From Amoebidium appalachense (lineage: Eukaryota > Ichthyosporea), in NCBI GenBank assembly GCA_963693365.1, contig CAVNZM010000006.1:10850001-10914000 (forward strand): 64,000 nt of DNA, written 5' to 3'. The notes under the pieces were generated by a model that was given only the letters and a program-made list of their open reading frames with translations, was not told where the DNA came from and ran no database searches. Shown here piece by piece: positions 46,300 to 64,000 of this stretch (the stretch's first letter is position 1; each line of letters starts with the position of its first letter). The translations under genes were made by a program, and so were the position numbers.

Positions 46300-47187
46300 G
46301 TTAGTTGTGTAGAGGGGGGACTAGTACGGGCGGGCCTTCCCATGCAGTCAGGGGCGGGCAGGTGGGTGGTTAGGGGCAGTGTATAAGTTGAGCATGATGG
46401 GGGTGGGACAAACTTGAGCCTATGCCTGAACAACCAAGTCATGTTTATTTGGCTTCTTCTGAGTGGTAGCACCAAAACCCCACTGTTTGCACCTTCTAGA
46501 ACGGGCGTACAGTGGGACAAGCTCCGGTAACAGGTTTGAGGTGTAGTGGCTTGTTGTCGATCACACAAAAAAAGTTGCAGTGACCGGGTTAAAGTGGTCG
46601 CCGCATAACCTTTGGCTCTTATAGGTTCTTTTTTTTTCACTCTACTGGGCCACGTCACGGCGTCTTCTAACCATAGTTCCGTGAACCACACACCATACCA
46701 CCACGTCCACAGATCTAGACTCCGGAGGTAGACTGCAGCTCTACTGATGAGCAGGCATGTGCGTGCGGGGCTTTTGATTGTTTAACCAATATTTTAAACT
46801 GTTGTTATTTGTGTCATATACAATTACTCACTACTCTAAAAATGCGCTTATACTAGCTTAAAGTAGGTTAAATAGAGTCGCTTCAGTCCTTGTAGGTGTT
46901 GTAAGTTTCGCACGGAAAACCATGGCGCAGCGGCTGCGCAGTCTGCACACGGGAAGGCCCTATGGCTCCAGAGCCGCATCCCACAGATCGGCCTATTATA
47001 GATCCAAAGTGGTCCATAGCATGCCGGAGGCAAGACCATTTCTCGCTACCGTCGTGGCTCCCCGAGACTCCGGGACATGAAATCAGAGGCAAGTACGGGA
47101 CTAAAGAATATATATGAATAACTGTTAATTGACATCTAACGAACCATGAAAACTATGGTGTGTGTGCATGCATGTAAGTGCACGTAC

Positions 47188-47224
<37 letters not shown>

Positions 47225-47249
47225 GTGCGTGTGTGTGTGCGTGTGTGTG

Positions 47250-47283
<34 letters not shown>

Positions 47284-48720
47284 CCTACCCTAAAGAAGGA
47301 AACAGTGTCCCTAACGCGCATCAAGCAGGAAAAAGGACAGCTAGCTAAGGCAACTAGTTTGTGCGCTTTTACACTAGCACCACCAAACTTAGTTCAACCG
47401 ACTAACTCTACAAATCCCTTTACCTCTGATGCCAGACACTCACACAAACGCTAAAACGAAAACCAAAGACTGAAATCCAAACGACATGTACTCCTATTTA
47501 GACCCGGTGTGACGATGCATTTGGAATTTGAAGCCAGACTGAAGAAACCAATCAAATGCTTTGAAATCTGACCAAATCAGAACACCAAACCACACTAACT
47601 ATATATGGAAACCAGCAAATCCAACACAACTAATGCATGACAAATAACCAATCACCTCACCGCAATGCCACACGGTGGATCTTCGTCTCTCACCGCTGCC
47701 TCTTCCCGCTTGAAAACCACATTGCGACAATGTTTGCCACTAATGGCTAAACCTCTTTTTTTCAGACATCAGAGGGCCGTGCTAAACCACGGCCATCTAG
47801 AACAAGGCCTCCTAAATAGCACACCTATGATCTAGAAACACCCCAGATGGCCGTGGGCTAAACACAGTTGCTATATTTGGTGTACTGGCTCATTGATGAC
47901 GTCACTGCGGCTCACGAGTGTTCGCACTTCGCCGCTCGCCGAGAGGCTGAGCAGTCCCAGATCCGGAGTGCGCTCATTCGTGCTTCATCGGAGCGCTTGT
48001 GTTTTGTGTGTGTTGTGCATGATACTTACACTCGTGATAGCAAGGGAGGCTCCACGTGTTTCTACTTGTGCTGTGCCACACTAGACTGTAAGAGCACAAG
48101 TAGATTTGTGCGCCAGACCAGCGGGCCTAGTGGACACACAGAGCCATGACCTACAACACGAGAGCGTGAGTGGCTTTTTCTCTTCAACGAGCACAGATTC
48201 CAACCTCCTCCCTCTTGCCCCGCTCCCCCCTTCTCCCCCCCCTTCTAATCCGACCATCCTCCACAGTATTGTTCCACCTGCTCCTCTTCTCTGCGAGATG
48301 TTATTTTTAATCCCTCTGTTTTGATAAGGCATTTGTGCTCCTACAACCCTATATGTTCCGCCGTGGATCTAGCTTAGAAGCCAAGTGTTATGAGTGTATA
48401 AAAAGCCTGCCGTCATGCTATGATCTGCTTATTTGCAAGGCACACAGCTCGTTTTATAATCTATCTGTTTGTGTACAAGACACATAGCTCGATGGAAGTT
48501 TCGGGAAGGTACCGACTTCACTTACTTGGTCCTTTTTTTCTACCACACCGGAAGCACCGCACCGCTGGCAGCTTGAGCTTTCCGTTTCTCTCTCCTTTAC
48601 TGACACAATTGTACCATATTTCTTTTTCAAGCCACTGGTTGCTCTCACATACAGTTTTCTTTCTTCTGCTTAGTGGTGCACATGTAATACCACATCTCCA
48701 CGGGTGTGCTTTGCTGTTTT
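46300..48720. other. Intergenic, no secure gene
   Basis: It contains (GT)n at 47189-47282. A 52-codon ATG frame at 46922-47080 is in a good start context but has no motif. Several frames lack homology. The N-terminal exons of the downstream DCAF11 gene could lie here or just after, but I could not identify them. Confidence 0.3.
47897..47904. promoter_or_regulatory. Perfect CRE palindrome TGACGTCA
   Basis: A consensus CREB/ATF-type site in otherwise unremarkable spacer, 1.8 kb upstream of the first recognised DCAF11 exon. A chance occurrence is possible. Confidence 0.25.
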
Positions 48721-49509
48721 TCAGGGTTTGTCACCGTGTGGCTGATTGTGGACACAGGCGGGCACGAGGTGGGAAGAATGAACAGGAGGCCCAACACAAG
48801 GTTTGGACCCTATGTGAAAATGGTGGGCGGAAGGGGGGAGGGGGGTTGGGAGGGGGCAGTCGGGCCGATTCCTTGTGTTGCTGTTTATTGGTTGGGAGTT
48901 ATCGATATCACGGTCGGTGTGCCAACACTCACCCCCCCTCTCCTCCTGCCCCATGGCCCGCCCGCAAGCTTATAAATGAATAAGCGAGTAACAAAGTGAC
49001 AATCAGCACCATTTGCACACCTAATTTTGTTCACACATGCACATACATGGGCAGGCACGAATACACACCTGTAGTCACACAGGAACGCACACGTGCACAC
49101 ACGGACCCCCCCCCAACCCCCCCCCCCCCCGGTTTCGTCTTGCAAGTTTGTCTGTCATCTGCAGCTAAGTACTCGCACACTCACACGTTATACGTACAAG
49201 GCACTCAGATACAGATACACACGCGCGCGCATGCGCACACATGCCCGCACTATCCACCGAATATGCCCCCCCCCCCCCACACACACACCAAAACGTGCTT
49301 TTTTTTCCTGGGCCCAATTTCAGGAGCAAAAGATCTGGACTGTAAGAACGATGAAATGCGTATTTTTTCTAACAGTGTGCGACACTGTTGTATTATAATT
49401 TTATATATATATTTTTTTTGGCTTCGGAGTTTAGTGGCGGTATTTTCGACATTTTTTTTGGTGTGTGGGGTGGGGGGAGGGGGTAGGAGGAGGGGGTAGC
49501 ATATTCCGT

Positions 49510-49690
49510 GTGTGTGTGTGTGTGTTTGGGGGGGGGGGAGGGGGGGGGGGGAGGAAGTTGCTGAACAACCCGGAGAGGAGGAGGGAGGGGGAAGAGGGGG
49601 GGGGGGGGGGGGAGGAAGTTGCTGAACAACCCGGGGAGGAGGAGGAGGAGAGAGGGGGGGGGGGGGGGGGGGGGGGGGAGGGGGGCTGAG
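49510..49690. repeat. (GT)n-G(n) tract and a duplicated G-rich segment
   Basis: AGGAAGTTGCTGAACAACCC occurs at about 49552 and 49613 inside G runs, a tandem duplication of about 61 bp just upstream of the first recognised DCAF11 exon. Confidence 0.7.
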
Positions 49691-49735
49691 AGGGAGAATG
49701 CATTATGCCGTGCGTCTCACTTACTTTTCCTCTAG

Positions 49736-59040
<9,305 letters not shown>

Positions 59041-59633
59041 ATGCGTGTGGATGTGCGTGTGGGTATGGGTGCTTACGTGTGTGGACGTGTGCTTGGGTTG
59101 GTGGGTGGGTGGGTGAGTGGGTGGGCAAGCTGGCGCGTGTGCATGTTTGTGGCCTGTTGCTGGTTGGGGCTTTGTTGGGGAGGGGAGGGGGGAGGGGGGG
59201 GGGGGGGTAACTTGTATAATATGCGGGTAGAATGGCAATGTATATTTATGGTAGTGGCCTGAGCTCAGACCTAGTGTAGGATATGGCATGGGTGTGATAC
59301 TATCAGTGGTGGCTGGCAAGGGGTCCGGGGGGGATGTTGAAGGTTTTTGTCACAGGACATGAATGTTGTACAGAGAGGAGGGTATTTGCTTAGTGCTATG
59401 AACAGTGTTCGGTGTGCAGCACAAACACGCTAGATCTTCGACTCATGCTCAGTATTACTGGCCCGTTGTATGTGGTGGCTCTCATTCGAAAGCAGCAGTA
59501 TGCCGGCTGGCCTTTTTATAGAAATTTCAGTTGTGCTCAGTGGCTGCTCGTTTTTTGGTATGTAAGTAATGTATAGGTATTAATATATAGAGTGTCGGAG
59601 ATAAGCCTAGGAGGGATTCTGCTTGAGAGATAA
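59041..59633. other. DCAF11 3' flank
   Basis: GT- and G-rich sequence to about 59207, then unique spacer. No AATAAA was clearly identified. Confidence 0.35.
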
Positions 59634-60254
59634 GGGCGTGTTTGGCAGCCACCCAATAATCGTATTCGTATTTAGGGCGAAAAGACGATCAATCGAGTTT
59701 ATAAAATTATTTTGTGGTATTCGTATTTAGGGGCAATAATACGATTATGGCGCGCCAAAATCGGTGACACGAAATTTGAGCCCGTCTGATCGTATTTAAG
59801 TTTCATCAGTGGAATGCTGAAAGAGCTATGTTACAGATGTTTGATTGGGTGAAGGGGTGCAAACCGAAAATAAAACATTTTTTACCTCGAAGTGTAATTA
59901 AAGTCAATTTGGGGCATATTTTTTCAGCTTTATATGGATATAGATACTTCTTGTAAAAAAGCATAATGGGGAAAAGAACAGACACTGAACCGATTGCCAC
60001 CAACCTCAAAGCCGCGGTTTTAATATTGGATTGGATCAGAGTGATCCAATAGAAGCTCATTTTGCTTTGATTGGCTTAAAATTATATCATCTATTTAAAA
60101 TTCACCTCCGGAGGTGATTTTCGAAAATACGTATTTAGAGTGATGTCCATCGTCTGTAGCGTAAATTGAAACCTGTGGCGCGTTTGGCACGACACATATT
60201 CCGTATTCGTCTTTTTGCCGAAAAGACGATATAACTGCGCTGCCAAACACGCCC
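59634..60254. mobile_element. PIF/Harbinger-like MITE (621 bp)
   Basis: The termini GGGCGTGTTTGGCAG and CTGCCAAACACGCCC are perfect 15-bp inverted repeats. They are flanked by TAA on both sides (59631-59633 and 60255-60257), the three-base TWA duplication of PIF/Harbinger elements. Sub-terminal GTATTCGT and GAAAAGACGAT blocks recur near both ends. The AT-rich interior has an 84-codon frame but no transposase motif. Confidence 0.8.
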
Positions 60255-60257
60255 TAA

Positions 60258-60657
60258 AACACAGGATCCGCATCATCTCTTTATTTTATTTGCGGCTGTA
60301 CCAGCAGCCAATCGGGGTGCACCCTACAAATACAAATAAGGCAAGTCCATGCCCATATCGGGGCATGGCACGGGCTCGAACCTACAAGATCCTGCCTTTG
60401 CCCAGTTTACACGTTATTACATGTACACGCAACATCAATGATATTCCCCTTAAAAATTCTCTCATACACCCTCCCTCTCTGCGTGCATGTTTGCTTCACT
60501 GATCGGTAGAAATGTAGATACCTGCTCTACTTTCGACATTGCTATTTATATACATGCCGGCTATAAATAGCAATTTATATCAGCCAGCGGATTACTGGTT
60601 TTGGCCGTCACCAGGACAAACACCCTGGCAGCCAATGACCTTAAATATTTCTCACAA
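60258..60657 (-). other. 3' flank of the subtilisin-type gene
   Basis: TTTATTTTATTT at about 60280-60291 reads as a polyadenylation signal on the minus strand, some 370 nt after the protease stop. Otherwise unremarkable. Confidence 0.35.
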
Positions 60658-61977
60658 TCATGCATCGCCATTTAAGGGCGGCACCACGACCATGTAATCC
60701 GATTGGCTGGCCACGGCCTGTGCTTGGTCATTAGCCGCATTTGTGATCTGCTGCAAGTTGCCCACCACACTGTTGCCGTCAGCTGATTGGTCGACCACAT
60801 AGCTCCACGTGCCCTCGGATGCTTCCTGTACGGGCTGCACGAGCAGTCTGAATGCCCCCGTGCTGTTTGGGGTCTGGGTGCTGGTGGGCCGCCTGCTGCC
60901 ACGTCTAGGCACGTTGGAGGGGGGCACACCCACCACCGCCTGCTTGGGGTACTCCACTACGGCTGCCCCCTGCACGGGGCTTGGGCTTAGGTTCGTGAAA
61001 CTGGGCCGACGGCCAGCCGGGACAGCAGCTACGTTGGTGGCTTGCGGGTTGGCCCGTACGCGTGTACTGCTGGCCCGTGGGTACTCAATGACCACGGCAT
61101 AGTGTGCATTGTCCGTGACGCTGTCGGATTGGGCCGAGTCGGGCTGCTGGACAAGAACCGGATTGGGGAGGGTGAACCGGTTGCTGAACTGCACCTGCAC
61201 GATGCGGTTGGGGGTGGCCGGGCGCAGGTTGCGGGCATTGAGCTTGCCCTTGGCACTGTTGGTCACTATCGCATACTTGACCTGCGGGCGCAATGGTGAG
61301 CAGGTCTAGCCTTGTAAGACTGTCTATACCAGTAATGGGATTGTGTTTGTGTGGATGGTTTTGTTCACATAATGCTTGCGTTTCCTCCAGAAAGTGGTGT
61401 GCCGGCACAGTGCTATATGTGGGTGTGGGTGTGCTTGTGCGCCTTGTTGGTTGCATGTGCCCCTTACATTTAGACATAGCTATTTGGTGGTCGAGTGGCC
61501 TTTAAGCAGGAGCAAACCATGAGTTCCAATAGGCCATCGGGTGGTAGCCACGCATGGACAGGGAGTGAAACGGTGTGTTGAAAGAGGAGAAGGGGGGAGG
61601 GGGAGGGAGGGGGGAGATTGCAGGTGTGGGGGTTATGGGCTACACACCTCCTCCGGGGTGGCATCAGGATAGCGGCTGAGGTAGAGCACTGCGGCACCGG
61701 CAACAAACGGGGCAGCCCTGGAGGGGATATGGGTCAGGGCACAGTGCAATGGGTGGTATGGGACCCAATCAGGCTGCAAGAAATATTTGTGTGTGATGTA
61801 GACCCCGATGTGTGTGTGGGTGTGTGCGTGCACGGTGTGTGTGTGTTGTGTGTATTTTTTTAGGGGGGCGTGTGTGTGTGTGTGTCTAGGGAGTAGCTTG
61901 GTGATGGTGATGGTGGGTTCTTCTTTCCTTTCTTTCTTTCTTTCTTTTCTTTCTTTTTTTTCTTTTTTTTCTTTTTT

Positions 61978-62025
<48 letters not shown>

Positions 62026-63856
62026 ACCGGCACTTACTGAGAGGTGCCACCGGCCTCAGCATAAACAGTGGGGGCACCGATGTAGCTCGACCTGATGTTC
62101 ATGCCCGGGGCAAGAATGTCACAGCACCTGCAGAGAGGCAGGTCAGCCAGTGCCTAGTGACTAGCACCCTGCAGCCCATTGGCTGCTTACGTGCGTGCAG
62201 TGTGCATACATCTGTGCAGGCATGCATTAAGATGCCGTGTTTGCGAGCTTTGCTTCTTCTTTTTAGGGTTGAACTCTAGGCCTGGTGTGTGTTGCAATGG
62301 GAAATGAAGGGGAACAGGAGTGTCTATGCAGCACGTACTTTCCATAGTTCGATGACTGGGGCATCATCTCCGTGCCTGACCCGCAGCTGCCCGATGTGCA
62401 GATGTACTGGCTGGCCACGGTGATGGCACCCTTTGCCGACCCAGGGCTGGTCTGGCAGGCATCCTTGCCGTCATTGCCTGCAGCCACCACCACCGTCACC
62501 TTGTCGGCCACCAGGCGGTCCACCATATCATTCAGTAGCTCGATCTTGGTGGGCAGGCCCAGGGACAGGGAGGCCACGGCAGGGCGTGTCTTGTCTGGGC
62601 GGTTGAGGATGCTGGCCATGCCGTAGTAGACCGCACGCAGGGACCCGGCACCACTGGGCCCAAATACTTTGACCGCCTTGACCTGCGCATTGGTCACCTG
62701 GGGGGGGGGGGGGGGGGGGGTTAAGAATACTGGGGAGGAGGGGGTAGTCCTACACAAACCACTGCACTCACTAAGCAGTACTGGTGAGGGACAAGGTTCA
62801 AACCATGGAATGGCATGCGTTTTTGAAAGGCAACCACACGGAGAGGATGGGCGGCGGGGATTTCTTTCTTTCTTCCTTCTCCTTTTTCTTTTCTTTCTTT
62901 CTTTCTTTTTTTTTTTTTCGCGGGGGGGAGGGGGAGGGGGGGGGGGGGGGGGGTATTCTGTGAACCCCCCTGCCATACAAAGACAACATTTTTTTTTCCC
63001 ACTCCCAGTGCACCAGCAAGACTATATCTACATTTCACTGTTCTTTTCATCCCCTCCTGCCACCCTACCCACAACCACCAACCCCCCATGCATCCCCAGC
63101 TGCCACCAAGCATTCACCTACCCCCGTAGTCTCTCCAGCCACAATGCCCGCACAGTGTGTGCCGTGGCCATTTTCATCCATGGCCTCGTTTGTGTCGTGG
63201 CCCTTCAACTGCGGGTCAACATAATAGTAGCTGGCCCGGCCCGCCAACTGCACGTGATCAATGTACACCCCCGTGTCCACCACGTACACATCCACCCCGC
63301 TAGAATCCACCCGTTCTCCCTCACTGTATGGCTGGTGGTCGAGTGGCAAGTCGCGTTGGTCGATTCGGTCCAGGGCCCAGCTGTAGGGCCGCGACTCGCC
63401 CCGTCGGGTCACTGTACCTGCTGTTCTCACGACCAGGTCCTGTTGCACGTACAGGACGGTCTCGTCCATGCGGATGGGTGTGAGGCCTTCCTCGGTCAGG
63501 GTCATGGTTACGGCCCCAACGTTGATCTGCTCGTCGATGCTCACATTGTTGCTGAAGGGGTCCTGGGGGTGATGGGGTGGGGCATGTGAGATCCACTGTG
63601 TGCACACTGAAATGCAAGCTTGATTAAGGCGCACCAGACTAACACACATGTGGTGGTATTCACATGTCACATGCACAAAGGGCTGAGCGTGCTGTGCATT
63701 ACTTACTTGGGCAGAAGGGCTCGACCCGGAAGCCTGTCTCCTCTGGACGCGCTTGAAGGCAAAACTCTGAATGCGGACCTTTGCATATTCCTTGCTGTAT
63801 CTCGGGTCCAGCACGACAATGTACGACCCTGGTATCGCCTCTGTTTGGTTGTCTGC
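60658..63856 (-). CDS. Subtilisin-family (S8) serine protease with I9 propeptide, 6 exons in window, 5' end missing
   Basis: This is a secreted or vacuolar endopeptidase. Exons, in transcript order: 63856-63707, 63562-63122, 62697-62339, 62127-62038, 61717-61648 and 61281-60658; all phases close (577 codons plus stop). The I9-type prodomain starts IPGSYIVVLDPRYSKEYAK. The catalytic domain shows Asp in VYVVDTGVYIDH, His in NGHGTHCAGIVAG, the oxyanion Asn in VVAAGNDG and Ser in GGTSQAAPFVAG. The Ser codon lies two codons before an intron. This fits proteinase K-like S8A enzymes. After the protease core comes an unusual extension of about 180 residues rich in Val, Pro, Ser and Asn, which I do not recognise. 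The signal peptide should be on exons beyond 63856, to the right of the window. Confidence 0.93.
61917..62024. repeat. TTTC/T-rich tract into G45, protease intron 4
   Basis: (TTTC)n and T runs (61920-61987) pass directly into about 37 G (61988-62024). On the coding strand this is C(n) just after the donor, followed by A-rich sequence. Confidence 0.85.
62701..62954. repeat. G run at the exon 3 acceptor and T(n)-G(n) tract, protease intron 2
   Basis: G run 62701-62720 is, on the coding strand, the C tract immediately upstream of the acceptor at 62698. A second T-rich to G-rich composite lies at about 62874-62953. Confidence 0.85.
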
Positions 63857-64000
63857 CTGTGTGGTGCAGTGTGGGGTTAAACACAAACAATACTGGATGG
63901 CACGGTCTATCGATTGCTCAAACAAAGCATGTGCATGGCATAAAAAATGTGTGTGCGCTCACAAAGACTTTTATATGGTTATAGAGACACACAGATTATA

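Noticed and set aside
46922-47080. 52-codon ATG frame (MAQRLRSLHTGRPYGS...) in good start context
   Set aside because: No motif, no donor site in a useful phase and no link to DCAF11. Not enough evidence to call a gene.
59806-60060. 84-codon minus-strand frame inside the PIF/Harbinger-like MITE
   Set aside because: No DDE transposase or Myb-like motif. The length fits chance in AT-rich DNA.
60340-60430. tRNA-like sequence on the minus strand with AGGTTCGAGCCC
   Set aside because: The B box is good, but no matching A box at proper spacing or acceptor stem could be found. A tRNAscan run would decide.

Overview
This is nuclear DNA from a eukaryote. Coding sequence is broken into short exons (44 to 441 nt, apart from a few longer ones) by GT-AG introns. 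The non-coding DNA is packed with microsatellites: C or G homopolymers up to 73 nt, (AC)n/(GT)n, (CT)n and CG-rich Z-DNA-type cores. The gene content points to an opisthokont, most likely a holozoan (animal relative). The glycogen phosphorylase carries the animal-type N-terminal phospho-serine motif, and there are DYRK2-type kinase, DCAF11/WDR23, MIC10 and cAMP-receptor-like GPCR genes. The species cannot be named from the sequence alone. An AP2-type domain gene is a surprise in that setting.

Layout: (1) 1-530, 3' end of a decayed non-LTR retrotransposon. (2) 1752-14496 (+), glycogen phosphorylase, 19 coding exons; the phases close exactly and give 867 aa. (3) 15876-19934 (+), MIC10, three exons, 86 aa, introns full of repeats. 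(4) 20925-21960, second retrotransposon fragment; 22308-22692, hAT-like MITE; 22940-23866, two long palindromes flanking a small TATA-associated ORF. (5) 24673-26195 (+), class E (cAMP receptor-like) GPCR, two exons. (6) 26196-32521, long intergenic block of purine-rich and GT/G tracts and minisatellites. (7) 32523-38961 (+), DYRK2-type kinase, 13 exons, about 701 aa. (8) 41561-42019 (-), single-exon AP2-domain protein. (9) 42977-43386, second hAT-like MITE, inverted relative to the first; then about 6 kb of simple repeats. (10) 49736-59040 (+), DCAF11/WDR23, 13 exons recognised, N-terminus not found. (11) 59634-60254, PIF/Harbinger-like MITE. (12) 60658-63856 (-), subtilisin-family (S8) protease with I9 propeptide; its 5' exons lie beyond the right edge.

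The genes do not form a pathway. They are unrelated housekeeping or signalling genes: glycogen breakdown, crista junctions, GPCR and kinase signalling, CUL4-DDB1 ubiquitylation and secreted or vacuolar proteolysis. Three features stand out. Many splice sites are built directly into microsatellites: (GT)n begins at the donor, and (AC)n or C(n) runs into the acceptor AG. A short repeat family ends in a C-rich tail and could seed the genome's C/G tracts. Composite tracts keep an ordered T(n)-(GT)n-G(n) polarity. Exon boundaries were derived by hand from homology, splice signals and phase. All similarity statements come from reading, not from database searches.
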